Shown piece by piece: positions 33,623 to 42,172 of a DNA stretch of 64,000 nucleotides. This DNA is from Clostridium novyi NT. Its GTDB lineage: Bacteria > Bacillota > Clostridia > Clostridiales > Clostridiaceae. A program made the translations under genes and the position numbers. The stretch's first letter is position 1. The number at the start of each line of letters is the position of its first letter. The notes beneath the pieces were generated by a model. The model worked only from the letters and a program-made list of their open reading frames with translations, was not told the origin of the DNA and made no database searches. The stretch covers positions 1,116,001 through 1,180,000 of the forward strand of contig NC_008593.1 in NCBI RefSeq assembly GCF_000014125.1, in the 5' to 3' direction.

Positions 33623-34600
33623 ATGAGTTTAATGATTTATTCAGTATTAGTAGCATTTGTTGTATCTTTAATTCAAGGACCAATACTAATACCATTATTA
33701 CACAAATTTAAATTTGGTCAAAATATAAGAAGTGAGGGACCTGAAAGCCATAAGAAAAAATCTGGAACTCCTACTATGGGAGGAGTAATATTTATTATTT
33801 CAAGTGTAATCACAGTATTTGTGGTTTCAAGACATCCAAGTTTTGAAACTAAACTTGCTATATTTGCTTTTGTAGCATTTGGTATTATAGGATTAATAGA
33901 TGATTCACTTAAAATAATACATAAAGAAAATGAGGGTTTAAAGGCTTACCAAAAGATGATATTATTATTAATTGTATCTTCTATAATAGGTTTTTATGCT
34001 TATAATAATCCTAGAATAGGAAGTGAAATAATAGTACCATTTGTTCATAAAACATGGAATCTTGGAATGTTTTATATACCATTTATAATTTTCTATTTTG
34101 CAGCTACAACAAATGCTGTAAATTTAACTGATGGATTAGATGGTCTTGCAACAAGTATAACTTTACTTGTTATGACTTTCTTTGCAGTAGTGAGTTATGC
34201 TACAGGAAATTATAATTTAGCAGTATTTTGTTCAATTGTGGCAGGTGCGCTTTTAGGATTTTTAAAGTACAATGCGTATCCAGCACAAGTTTTCATGGGA
34301 GATACTGGTTCATTAGCTTTAGGTGGTGTTGTTGGAGCTGTTGCAATGATGCTTAAATTACCTTTAATAGTTATAATTGTTGGAGGAATTTATCTTGCAG
34401 AAGCACTATCTGTAATACTTCAAGTTGGATCTTTTAAATTAAGAGGTAAGAGAATATTTAAAATGAGTCCAATACATCATCACTTTGAATTAAGTGGATG
34501 GCATGAAACTAAAATAGTATCTATTTTTTCAATAATTACAGTGATACTTTGTTTAATAGGTTTCTTGTCATTAATTAAGATGAATGGTTTTTCCCTATAA
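33623..34600 (+). CDS. mraY: Phospho-MurNAc-pentapeptide transferase MraY
   Basis: MraY transfers phospho-MurNAc-pentapeptide to undecaprenyl phosphate to form lipid I. The 325-residue membrane protein has about ten helices. Key loops are present: [12 protein letters not shown], the LIDDSLKI Asp pair, [25 protein letters not shown], and [12 protein letters not shown] near the C-terminus. All catalytic Asp and His residues expected for MraY are visible. AAAGGAG precedes the ATG. Confidence 0.96.
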   Translation: MSLMIYSVLVAFVVSLIQGPILIPLLHKFKFGQNIRSEGPESHKKKSGTPTMGGVIFIISSVITVFVVSRHPSFETKLAIFAFVAFGIIGLIDDSLKIIHKENEGLKAYQKMILLLIVSSIIGFYAYNNPRIGSEIIVPFVHKTWNLGMFYIPFIIFYFAATTNAVNLTDGLDGLATSITLLVMTFFAVVSYATGNYNLAVFCSIVAGALLGFLKYNAYPAQVFMGDTGSLALGGVVGAVAMMLKLPLIVIIVGGIYLAEALSVILQVGSFKLRGKRIFKMSPIHHHFELSGWHETKIVSIFSIITVILCLIGFLSLIKMNGFSL

Positions 34601-34624
34601 GTAATTTAAACAGGAGGAACTATT

Positions 34625-35734
34625 ATGGAGAACCCAAAAAAGAAACTGGGTAAAGTTGATTTTATATTGTTTATTACAATAATGTTACTTGTATCTATTG
34701 GGGTAATTATGGTTTATAGTGCTAGTTCTTATGCTTCCCTACATAATAAAAACTATAATTATGATAGTATGTATTTTTTAAAGAAACAAGGATTGTGGGC
34801 TTTTATTGGATTGATTTGTATGGTGGTAGCTGAAAAAACAGATTATCATAAATTAAGAAAGAATATAAAGCCACTTATTATTGTAACTATAATTTTGCTA
34901 TGTGCTGTTTTTGCATTCCCAGGTAATCATGGTGCTAGAAGATGGATTTACCTTCCAGGAGGAGCCTCTATTCAGCCATCAGAAATAGCTAAATATGTTG
35001 TTGTTCTTTATATGGCAAATAGTATAGAACAAAAGGGAGAAAAAATGAAAACTTTTAAATATGGGGTTTTTCCATATTTAATAGTATCAGGTTTTTTTGC
35101 AGGTATGGTATTGCTTGAAAAAAATCTTAGTATAGCATCCGTTATAATGATTGTTACACTTATTATTTTATTTGCTTCTGGATGTAGGGGAAAACATATA
35201 GCTTTTGTATTTGGTTTAATTGGTGTTGCAGGAAGTATATTTACGGTATTTGAGTCATATAGACTTAGAAGACTTGTAAGCTTCCTAAATCCATGGGCAG
35301 ATCCAAGAGGTGATGGATATCAGCTTATACAGTCTCTTTTAGCATTAGGATCAGGTGGAGTTATGGGAATGGGGCTTGGTCGTTCAAGACAAAAGTGTTA
35401 TTACATACCGGAGCCACATAATGACTTTATATTTTCCATTATAGGAGAAGAATTAGGATTAATAGGATGTCTTGTTGTTATAGCTTTATTCATATTATTT
35501 ATGTTTAGAGGTATAAGAACAGCAGTTAGGGCAAAAGATGTCTTTGGAACTGTACTTGCAACAGGAATTACAGGGGTAATTGCAATTCAAGCAATTATAA
35601 ATATTGCTGTTGTAACTGGATCAATGCCAGTTACAGGTGTACCTTTACCCTTTATAAGTTATGGAGGTTCATCTCTTGTATTTAACTTAATAGCTATGGG
35701 AGTACTTCTTAATATATCAAGGCAAAGTAATTAA
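34625..35734 (+). CDS. spoVE: SEDS-family glycosyltransferase SpoVE/FtsW
   Basis: The 369-residue polytopic protein belongs to the SEDS family, which polymerises lipid II into glycan strands with a class B PBP partner. The family blocks GARRWIYLPGGASIQPSEIAK, VLLEKNLSIASV, PEPHNDFIFSIIGEELGL and PLPFISYGGSSLVFNL are all present. The partner is probably the SpoVD/FtsI-type PBP encoded four genes earlier. In many clostridia murD precedes this gene and murG follows; neither is here. An AGGAGG site precedes the ATG and a terminator follows. Confidence 0.92.
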   Translation: MENPKKKLGKVDFILFITIMLLVSIGVIMVYSASSYASLHNKNYNYDSMYFLKKQGLWAFIGLICMVVAEKTDYHKLRKNIKPLIIVTIILLCAVFAFPGNHGARRWIYLPGGASIQPSEIAKYVVVLYMANSIEQKGEKMKTFKYGVFPYLIVSGFFAGMVLLEKNLSIASVIMIVTLIILFASGCRGKHIAFVFGLIGVAGSIFTVFESYRLRRLVSFLNPWADPRGDGYQLIQSLLALGSGGVMGMGLGRSRQKCYYIPEPHNDFIFSIIGEELGLIGCLVVIALFILFMFRGIRTAVRAKDVFGTVLATGITGVIAIQAIINIAVVTGSMPVTGVPLPFISYGGSSLVFNLIAMGVLLNISRQSN

Positions 35735-35763
35735 AGCATTGTATTTTATACAGTGCTTTTTTA
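35733..35763 (+). terminator. Terminator after spoVE
   Basis: AAAGCATTGTAT (35733-35744) pairs with ATACAGTGCTTT (35748-35759, one G-T pair), followed by a T-run. It begins within the spoVE stop codon and closes the wall-synthesis operon. Confidence 0.85.
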
Positions 35764-35793
35764 TTTATAAAATTCATAAAAATTTATTAATGA

Positions 35794-35825
35794 ATATTAA
35801 GATTAAACAAGTTTAATCTTAATAT
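35794..35825 (+). promoter_or_regulatory. 32-bp palindrome overlapping a likely ftsQ promoter
   Basis: ATATTAAGATTAAAC (35794-35808) is exactly repeated in inverse at 35811-35825, with only AA between. An extended -10 box TGTTATTAT (35832-35840) lies just downstream, and its -35 position (35812-35817) falls in the right arm. The layout resembles an operator over a promoter. No T-run follows, so it is not a normal terminator. Confidence 0.5.
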
Positions 35826-35878
35826 GTTATGTGTTATTATATAAATATAAATATAGATAAGTTGAGAGGAATTATCAT

Positions 35879-36664
35879 ATGGCTACAAATTTAAGAGTAA
35901 AGAAAAATAAAGAACCAAATGAATTAATATTAAGAAGGAGAAAAAGGAAAAGAATAAAAAAATCAGTAATAACTATTGTTCTGTTAGGGGCTATAATTAC
36001 TACGCTTTGTTTAAAATTACCGTACTTTGCCATAAAGGATATTGAAGTTATAAATAATAGAAACATAAGTGCAAAAGAAATAAAAGATCTTTCAACATTG
36101 AATTTAGGAGAAAATATATTTTATTTAAACTTAAATAAAATAAAAGAATCCATTCTTTCAAATTCATATATATTAAGTGTTGATGTAAAAAGAGAATTAC
36201 CTGATCATATAAAAATTTATGTAAAAGAAAGAAATGCTGTTTTTTATGTAAAGCAAGGGGATAAGTATTTAATTATAGACAAAGAAGGTATTGTATTAGA
36301 AGAAAAGGCCACAATTGATGGAATGAAGCTTATTAAGTTAGATGGCTTTGAGAAAAATCCTTATAAAGTAGGAGAGCACATAGAAACTAAAGATGAAAGA
36401 AAGTTAAAACTTATAGGAGAAATTACAGATTTAATAAATAGATTAAAGGAAGGAATTCCAGAACCATCTGTAGTAGATATATCAGATATTACCAATATAA
36501 ACTTATATTATGGAGATATACTAATAAAAATGGGAATGAAAGAAAATTTAGAAGAAAAATATAATAAGGCTATTAATATTTTAATGAGTAATAATTTAAT
36601 AGGTAAAAAGGGATATATAGATATAAGCTTTAATGGTGATCCAGTATTTTCTATAATGAATTAG
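35879..36664 (+). CDS. ftsQ: Cell division protein FtsQ/DivIB
   Basis: FtsQ/DivIB links early and late division proteins in the septal membrane. The 261-residue product has a basic cytoplasmic head (1-30), one membrane helix (about 31-48), and an extracellular POTRA domain starting FAIKDIEVINNRNISAKEIKDLSTLNLGENIFYLNLNKIKESILSNSYILSVDVKRELP-type sequence (only part quoted here: IKDIEVINNRNISAKEI). The beta domain with LIIDKEGIVLEE follows. It heads a separate operon after the palindrome region. GAGAGGAA precedes the ATG. Confidence 0.9.
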   Translation: MATNLRVKKNKEPNELILRRRKRKRIKKSVITIVLLGAIITTLCLKLPYFAIKDIEVINNRNISAKEIKDLSTLNLGENIFYLNLNKIKESILSNSYILSVDVKRELPDHIKIYVKERNAVFYVKQGDKYLIIDKEGIVLEEKATIDGMKLIKLDGFEKNPYKVGEHIETKDERKLKLIGEITDLINRLKEGIPEPSVVDISDITNINLYYGDILIKMGMKENLEEKYNKAINILMSNNLIGKKGYIDISFNGDPVFSIMN

Positions 36665-36675
36665 GAGGACATATT

Positions 36676-37434
36676 ATGAAAAAGATTCAATCTCAAATTT
36701 CTGTTGGAATTGTATCTGTGCTTCTTAGTTTTATGATTACATATCAATTAAAATCTGTTATGAATCAAAATAAAAAATTAGATGATAAGAAAAATGTAGC
36801 TCAAATAACACTTGAGATAGACCAATTAAAAAAGCAAAAAGAACAATTAAAGGCCAATATAGATGAATTACAAACACAAATAAAAAGCTACGAAAATGCT
36901 GCATCTAGTGACAATGATATGACTAAGGAAATAGTTAAAAAGTTAGAGGATACTAGAATTTTAACAGGAAGTGTAGATGTAGAAGGTGAAGGAGTAATAA
37001 TATATATTACACCAAGAAAAGAGTTCTTTTCAGGAAATGACGAAGTGCCAGTAGTTCAAGATTATGACATTATTAAACTTATAAATGAGTTAAATGCCGG
37101 AGATGCAGAAGCAATATCTGTAAATGACATAAGAATTACATCAAGAACAGGTATTCGTAGTGCCAGTAATTATATTACCATAAACAATGAAAGAATATCT
37201 CCTACTAAAAGAATTACAATAAAAGCTATAGGAAATAGAGTTAACTTAAAAAAAGTACTTGAGTTTCCTGGAGTTTTAGACCAATTTAATCAAATTAATC
37301 AAGTAGGAATAGATGTTAAGTATGAAGAGTCAAGTAATATAAAAATACCAAAAAATAATGAAATTTTAAAATTTCAATATGCAAAACCAATAAATGATGA
37401 TACAAATAAAGATAAGTTAAATAGAGATAAATAG
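36676..37434 (+). CDS. DUF881 family membrane protein (first of two)
   Basis: The 252-residue protein has one N-terminal membrane helix (about 9-27), a coiled coil (about 30-75, EIDQLKKQKEQLKANIDELQ) and a DUF881 domain with TGSVDVEGEGVIIYI, LNAGDAEAISVNDIRIT and TINNERISP. Such genes (ylxW/ylxX in Bacillus) sit between ftsQ and ftsA; their function is unknown but the context suggests division. A paralogue follows two genes later with the same DVEGEGVI motif. AGGAGG precedes the ATG. Confidence 0.88.
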   Translation: MKKIQSQISVGIVSVLLSFMITYQLKSVMNQNKKLDDKKNVAQITLEIDQLKKQKEQLKANIDELQTQIKSYENAASSDNDMTKEIVKKLEDTRILTGSVDVEGEGVIIYITPRKEFFSGNDEVPVVQDYDIIKLINELNAGDAEAISVNDIRITSRTGIRSASNYITINNERISPTKRITIKAIGNRVNLKKVLEFPGVLDQFNQINQVGIDVKYEESSNIKIPKNNEILKFQYAKPINDDTNKDKLNRDK

Positions 37435-37444
37435 AGGTGATATT

Positions 37445-37786
37445 ATGATAATAGTAATAGGACTTGTTATTGGAGCAATAATAGGAGTTTTTTGGAATAT
37501 AAATATTCCTATAAATTTTTCTCCATATATTTCTGTTGCTATATTTGCTTGCCTTGATTCAGTGTTTGGAGCTATAAAAGCATCTGTTGAAAAAAAGTTT
37601 AGAGCAGATGTATTTATTTCTGGATTTTTTGGGAATGCTGTATTGGCAGCAGCACTAACATATTTAGGAGATAAATTAGGTATGCCAATATATCTTGCAG
37701 CAATTATAGTTTTTGGAGAAAGAATATTTAATAACTTTGCAGCTTTAAGAAGATTGCTACTTGAAAAAGCAAAATCACATCAATGA
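37445..37786 (+). CDS. sbp: Small basic protein Sbp (DUF1290)
   Basis: This 113-residue integral membrane protein has three to four hydrophobic helices and the DUF1290 pattern: IGVFWNINIPINFSPYISVAIFACLDSVFGAIKA (residues about 13-46, part shown) with the charged KKFRADVFISGFFGNA and FGERIFNNFA. Bacillus sbp lies in the same place, between two DUF881 genes and before ftsA-ftsZ. Its role is not established. GAGGTGAT precedes the ATG. Confidence 0.88.
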   Translation: MIIVIGLVIGAIIGVFWNINIPINFSPYISVAIFACLDSVFGAIKASVEKKFRADVFISGFFGNAVLAAALTYLGDKLGMPIYLAAIIVFGERIFNNFAALRRLLLEKAKSHQ

Positions 37787-37795
37787 GGTGATTAG

Positions 37796-38542
37796 ATGAA
37801 ACATAATGAAGCTACTATATTTATTTTTATAGCTTCCATAATTTTAGGTGTACTTATATCATCTAATATGAACTTAGGAAAGTTCAACAATAAGGTTCTT
37901 TTAAATCCAGCGGAATATCAAAAAGCATATAATTATAATATGAAGTTAGATAGAGATATTAGAAATCTTAAAGATGAATATAAGGAATACAGTAAAAAGC
38001 TAAAGAAGTATAAAGAAGATGAACATAATGAAAATAAAGATAGATTAAAAGATGAAATGAAAAATGAAATCTTAAATAATGAAATGATTTTAGGAAATGA
38101 AGATGTAGAAGGTGAAGGAGTAATTGTAACTTTAGGTGATGCAATTGATAAGTTAAGAAATCCTCAAATTATGCCCGAAGAAAGAAACTTTCTTATGGTA
38201 CATGATAAAGATATTTTAGGAGTAATAAACGATTTAAGATATGCAGGTGCTGAAGCAATATCAATAAATGGTCAAAGAGTTACGAATAGATCTTATATTT
38301 TATGCGTAGGTGTATTTGTCTTAGTAGATGGGGTTAAAGTGCCTGGACCTTTTCATATAAAAGCTATAGGAGATAAAGAAAAACTTTATAGTTATATAGA
38401 AGGAAACGAGGCTTCTGTATCTCTACTTAAACTTAGAGGGGTAGATATTACAGTAACTAAAGAAGATAATATGAAAATTATAGAAAATGATAAAAAATTA
38501 CATTATAATTATATGAAAGATAGTAAAGCTGATAATAAATAA
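37796..38542 (+). CDS. DUF881 family membrane protein (second of two)
   Basis: This 248-residue paralogue of the gene at 36676 has one membrane helix (about 7-25), a long charged coiled coil (about 40-90) and a DUF881 domain with GNEDVEGEGVIVTLGDA, LRYAGAEAISINGQRVT and GPFHIKAIG. The two DUF881 proteins bracket sbp and probably act together in the division apparatus. In other Firmicutes ftsA and ftsZ follow; here the operon continues with yggS and sepF. GAGGTGAT precedes the ATG. Confidence 0.88.
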   Translation: MKHNEATIFIFIASIILGVLISSNMNLGKFNNKVLLNPAEYQKAYNYNMKLDRDIRNLKDEYKEYSKKLKKYKEDEHNENKDRLKDEMKNEILNNEMILGNEDVEGEGVIVTLGDAIDKLRNPQIMPEERNFLMVHDKDILGVINDLRYAGAEAISINGQRVTNRSYILCVGVFVLVDGVKVPGPFHIKAIGDKEKLYSYIEGNEASVSLLKLRGVDITVTKEDNMKIIENDKKLHYNYMKDSKADNK

Positions 38543-38583
38543 TATAAGATAAAATAAAAATAATTTGTAAGGAGACGATTTTA

Positions 38584-39255
38584 GTGTCCATAAGGGAAAA
38601 TGTTATAAAGTTTCAAAACGAAATACCTAAAGATGTTACATTACTTGCTGTTTCTAAAACTAGAACACTAGAAGAACTAGAAGAAGCATATAAGTGTAAT
38701 ATAAGGGATTTTGGGGAAAATAAGGTTCAAGAACTAATCTATAAGTTTGATAATTTCCATAAAGATGTCAGATGGCATTTAATTGGACATCTTCAGACTA
38801 ATAAAGTAAAATATATTGTAGGAAAAGTGTATTTAATACACTCTTTAGACAGTATTAAACTTTTAAAAGAAATTGAAAGAAGATATTCTATAGCCAATGA
38901 AATTGCAAATGTACTTATACAAATAAATATAGGTAGAGATCCTAACAAGTCGGGGGTACTTTTAGAAAATCTACAAGAATTAATAGATGAATGTGAAAAA
39001 TGTAAAAATGTTAAAGTAAAAGGTCTTATGACAGTAATTCCTAAAGGAAATTCAGCTACTAATATAGAATACTTTATAGAGATGAAAAAAATATATGATT
39101 TTTTATCAAATAAGTTGTATAATAATGTAAAAATGGAATTTCTTTCAATGGGCATGACTGGAGATTATAAGGAAGCTCTTAAGGAAGGAGCTAATATTGT
39201 AAGAATTGGTGAAGGGATATTTGGAAAAAGAGTATACAATATCAAGGAGGGTTAA
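38584..39255 (+). CDS. yggS: PLP homeostasis protein YggS/YlmE
   Basis: The 223-residue protein is a single-domain PLP-binding protein with an alanine-racemase-type barrel. The PLP lysine is about K25 in LLAVSKTRTLEEL, followed by FGENKVQELIYKF, WHLIGHLQTNKVKYIV, HSLDS, and near the end LSMGMTGDYKEALKEGANIVRIGEGIFG. YggS keeps PLP and amino acid pools in balance. It heads the ylm cluster (yggS-sepF-ylmH-divIVA) next to division genes, as in Bacillus. It starts with GTG after AAGGAG. Confidence 0.94.
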   Translation: MSIRENVIKFQNEIPKDVTLLAVSKTRTLEELEEAYKCNIRDFGENKVQELIYKFDNFHKDVRWHLIGHLQTNKVKYIVGKVYLIHSLDSIKLLKEIERRYSIANEIANVLIQINIGRDPNKSGVLLENLQELIDECEKCKNVKVKGLMTVIPKGNSATNIEYFIEMKKIYDFLSNKLYNNVKMEFLSMGMTGDYKEALKEGANIVRIGEGIFGKRVYNIKEG

Positions 39256-39257
39256 AA

Positions 39258-39719
39258 ATGGCAAAAAAAATGCTTAATAAAGTTATGGATTTTTTAGGAT
39301 TAGAAGAGGAAATTGATGAAATAGAAGAAATGGACAATGAAGCAATTGTAGAGGGTAATGAAGAAATAGATAATATATTCGATTCTTCTAATGTTAGAAA
39401 TCAAAAGGGAAAGGTTGTATCTATACATACAACAACAAGTACTAAGGTTTTAATATTAAAACCTATGGACTATGATGCTGCAATAGAAATTTGTGATAAT
39501 TTAAAATCAAGAAAAATAATAGTTGTAAATATGACAAGCCTTGAGTCAAAAATAGCACAAAGATTACTTGACTTTATTGCAGGAGCAAGTTATGCATTAG
39601 GTGGATCACTTGATGAAATTGATAAAGGTGTATACATAGTTTCTCCATCAAATGTAGAAATAACTAATGAATTAAAAAATGAACTTTCTACTAAAGGAAT
39701 TTTAAATTGGACTAAATAA
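39258..39719 (+). CDS. sepF: Cell division protein SepF
   Basis: SepF bundles FtsZ filaments and tethers them to the membrane through an N-terminal amphipathic helix. The 153-residue product begins with the helix MLNKVMDFLGLEEE, has an acidic linker (20-45), and a globular domain (about 60-145) with KGKVVSIHTTTSTKVLILKPMDYDAA, VVNMTSLESKIAQRLLDFIAGASYALGG and VYIVSPSNVEI. Length and motifs are typical. AAGGAGG precedes the ATG, two bases after yggS. Confidence 0.94.
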   Translation: MAKKMLNKVMDFLGLEEEIDEIEEMDNEAIVEGNEEIDNIFDSSNVRNQKGKVVSIHTTTSTKVLILKPMDYDAAIEICDNLKSRKIIVVNMTSLESKIAQRLLDFIAGASYALGGSLDEIDKGVYIVSPSNVEITNELKNELSTKGILNWTK

Positions 39720-39744
39720 ACTTTAGGGTGTTGAAATTATAATT

Positions 39745-40530
39745 ATGAATAAAAAAGAATTCTTAGAGTATTTTAAAAATGATGATGAAATTTTACTATC
39801 TAAATTATATGATAAAATACTGTTACATGAAAAAATAAGTAAGCCTATATATCTTAATGAATTCTATAGTCCTTTAATTTGGAGCAAGTTATTGAGTTTA
39901 AGTAGTAAATTAGGATGCAATATAGGGGCATTTGGGATTTTTAAAGAAAGTGATAGGAGAGTTATTTCTATTTTAGGAGCTTATGATCATGAAGAAATAT
40001 ATAACTATCCCATAGAACTTATAAGAATAGATAATAAATCCACATTTAAAAAATTAAAGCATTCAGATTTTTTAGGAGCTTTAATGGCGCAAGGACTAAA
40101 AAGAGAAAAATTTGGAGATCTTATAGTAAAAGGGGATAGTTGCTATGTACCAATATGCAGTGATATATCTCAATTTATAATAGACAATGTAACCAAAATA
40201 GGAAAAAATCCTTGCAGTATAAAAATAATAAATCATTATGATGGAAATGAAGTTCCTACATTTCAGTTTCAAGAAAAAAGTGTAGTGATTTCTTCTATGA
40301 GATTAGATTCTATAGTTGCAGCTTTAAGTGGTTTATCTAGAGGTAATTCAGAGGATCTTATAAAAAAAGGCTTAGTTTTAATTAATTATGATAAGATTAC
40401 AAAAAGAAATGCTATTGTAAAACCTAATTCTATCATAACTATAAGGGGATATGGTAAATTTAGAATAGATGAATATATTGGAAAAACTTTAAAGGGTAGA
40501 GAGAGAATTATAATTAAAAAATACATATGA
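39745..40530 (+). CDS. ylmH: S4-domain RNA-binding protein YlmH/RqcP
   Basis: The 261-residue protein has the YlmH N-terminal domain (about 1-180) and a C-terminal S4 RNA-binding domain (about 184-240) with SSMRLDSIVAALSGLSR and KGLVLINYDKITKRN. In Bacillus YlmH is RqcP, which acts with RqcH in ribosome-associated quality control by helping add Ala tails to stalled chains. rqcH is encoded 5 kb away at 44799-46532. The gene lies in the conserved sepF-ylmH-divIVA order. The ribosome site (AGGGTG) is rather far from the ATG. Confidence 0.88.
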   Translation: MNKKEFLEYFKNDDEILLSKLYDKILLHEKISKPIYLNEFYSPLIWSKLLSLSSKLGCNIGAFGIFKESDRRVISILGAYDHEEIYNYPIELIRIDNKSTFKKLKHSDFLGALMAQGLKREKFGDLIVKGDSCYVPICSDISQFIIDNVTKIGKNPCSIKIINHYDGNEVPTFQFQEKSVVISSMRLDSIVAALSGLSRGNSEDLIKKGLVLINYDKITKRNAIVKPNSIITIRGYGKFRIDEYIGKTLKGRERIIIKKYI

Positions 40531-40546
40531 GTATGGGGTGGTCTGT

Positions 40547-41251
40547 ATGGTAGTTACATCAATGGATATTAATAATAAAGAGTTTAAGAAGGTCTTTAGA
40601 GGATATGATTGTGATGAGGTTGATGAATTTTTAGATAAAGTTGCAGAAGATTATGAAGCACTTTACAAAGAAAATTCCTTTTTAAAAGAAAGACTTGAAG
40701 TTGCAGATGAAAAACTAAAGCATTATTCAAAAATAGAAGAAAATATCCAAAAGACTTTAGTGCTAGCACAAAGTGCAGCGGAACAAGCTAAGTCATCAGC
40801 ACAAAATGAAGCTGAATTAATAATTAGACAAGCTAATGAATCAGCTCAAAGAATAATAAACAAAGCACATAATGATGTTATAAGAATAAATGACGATTAT
40901 GATTCTATAAAACAAGAATTTTTAAAATTTAGATCTAAGTTTAAACATTTTATGAATGCTCAGTTAGATACATTTAGTGGTCTTGAAAAAGAATTTATAA
41001 AAAATTATAACATAGGTAATGCAGAAAATAGCGATATAAATAATATTAATAATATAAATAATATAAATAATATTAATATAAAAGAAATAGAAACTGAATC
41101 AGAGAAAAAAGTAAATGATTTTCAAACTATAAATACTGATATAGAAGATAAGGTATCTATAGAAAAAGAAAATATTTGTGAAAATGAAAGCTTAAATGAT
41201 GAAGATTTAGATGCTATAAAAAGTTTTTTTGCAGAAGAAGAAGTAAAGTAG
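40547..41251 (+). CDS. divIVA: Cell division/polarity protein DivIVA
   Basis: DivIVA senses membrane curvature and recruits division and chromosome-anchoring proteins to poles and septa. The N-terminal lipid-binding domain reads NNKEFKKVFRGYDCDEVDEFLDKV, followed by a long coiled coil (to about 150). A repeat linker of Ile-Asn-Asn units (residues 164-177, bases 41036-41077) and an acidic tail follow. An in-frame GTG at 40538 overlaps the GGGGTGG ribosome site (40535-40541), which fits ATG 40547 better, giving 234 residues. The tail is longer than in many relatives. Confidence 0.9.
   Translation: MVVTSMDINNKEFKKVFRGYDCDEVDEFLDKVAEDYEALYKENSFLKERLEVADEKLKHYSKIEENIQKTLVLAQSAAEQAKSSAQNEAELIIRQANESAQRIINKAHNDVIRINDDYDSIKQEFLKFRSKFKHFMNAQLDTFSGLEKEFIKNYNIGNAENSDINNINNINNINNINIKEIETESEKKVNDFQTINTDIEDKVSIEKENICENESLNDEDLDAIKSFFAEEEVK
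41036..41077 (+). repeat. 9-nt tandem repeat in divIVA (Ile-Asn-Asn)
   Basis: Four full units of ATA/ATT AAT AAT plus a partial fifth encode INN repeats in the linker between the DivIVA coiled coil and acidic tail. Unit size is a multiple of three, so copy-number change would alter linker length without a frameshift. Confidence 0.85.
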
Positions 41252-41276
41252 TCTCACTAATTTGTGAGACTTTTAA
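41250..41276 (+). terminator. Terminator after divIVA
   Basis: AGTCTCAC (41250-41257) pairs with GTGAGACT (41264-41271), followed by TTTTAATTTT. The stem begins inside the divIVA stop codon. Confidence 0.78.
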
Positions 41277-41296
41277 TTTTACATAAAAAGGTATCG

Positions 41297-41325
41297 TTGA
41301 CAACAAAAAAAGATTAATGTATTCT
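41297..41325 (+). promoter_or_regulatory. Sigma-A promoter for mtnN
   Basis: A perfect -35 box TTGACA (41297-41302) is 17 bases from a -10 box TATTCT (41320-41325). The transcript would start near 41332 and reach the mtnN ribosome site AAGGAGAT about 40 bases later. Confidence 0.7.
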
Positions 41326-41386
41326 TATATAAGTATACATAAAAAAATAATATGAATTTTAAATTGAAAGGATAAGGAGATAGAGT

Positions 41387-42079
41387 ATGGTAATTGGAAT
41401 TATCGGTGCAATGGACGAAGAAGTATCAATTTTATTAGAAAATATAGAATTAAAAGATAAAAAAACAAAAGCTAATATGGAATTCAACCATGGAAAACTT
41501 TGGGGGAAAGATGCTGTAGTAGTAAGAAGTGGAATAGGAAAAGTAAATGCAGCAATTTGTGCTCAAATATTAGTAGATGATTATAATGTAGATAAAGTTA
41601 TAAATGTTGGAGTTGCAGGTGGAATAGGAAAAGATATAATGCCAGGAGATGTGGTTATTGCAGATACATTAGTTCAACATGATATGGATACTACAGCATT
41701 TGGAGATGAGCTTGGACAAATACCTAGATTAGATGTTTATGACTTTAAATGTGATAAATATCTTATTGAACTTGCAAGAAAAACATGTGAAAAATCTACA
41801 GAACACAAAAGTTTTGTGGGAAGAATTGTATCAGGAGACCAATTTATTGCAGACTCACAAAAAATAAAGTGGTTAAATGAAAAGTTTAATGCTATTGCTT
41901 GTGAAATGGAAGGAGCAAGTATTGCTCAAGTATGTTATTTAAATGCAATTCCTTTTGTAGTAATAAGATCAATATCTGACAATGCAAATAATGGAGCACA
42001 TATAGATTATGAAAAATTTATACCTATTGGAGTTAAAAATTCAACTAATATATTAAAGGGAATATTAGAAAATATATAA
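41387..42079 (+). CDS. mtnN: 5'-methylthioadenosine/S-adenosylhomocysteine nucleosidase
   Basis: MtnN (Pfs) cleaves adenine from methylthioadenosine and S-adenosylhomocysteine, recycling products of SAM metabolism and feeding LuxS. The 230-residue product has IGIIGAMDEEVSIL at the N-terminus, INVGVAGGIG, the substrate-binding CEMEGASIAQVCY and the VVIRSISDNAN block with the catalytic Asp. All are family landmarks. It has its own promoter and an AAGGAG ribosome site. Confidence 0.95.
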   Translation: MVIGIIGAMDEEVSILLENIELKDKKTKANMEFNHGKLWGKDAVVVRSGIGKVNAAICAQILVDDYNVDKVINVGVAGGIGKDIMPGDVVIADTLVQHDMDTTAFGDELGQIPRLDVYDFKCDKYLIELARKTCEKSTEHKSFVGRIVSGDQFIADSQKIKWLNEKFNAIACEMEGASIAQVCYLNAIPFVVIRSISDNANNGAHIDYEKFIPIGVKNSTNILKGILENI

Positions 42080-42172
42080 AATATATAGCTTGTGTAATAA
42101 AAAAAATTTCTTTGAAAAAACTAAATAACAGACCTTTATTAAATTTACTTAATATAAAAGGAGTTGTTATTT

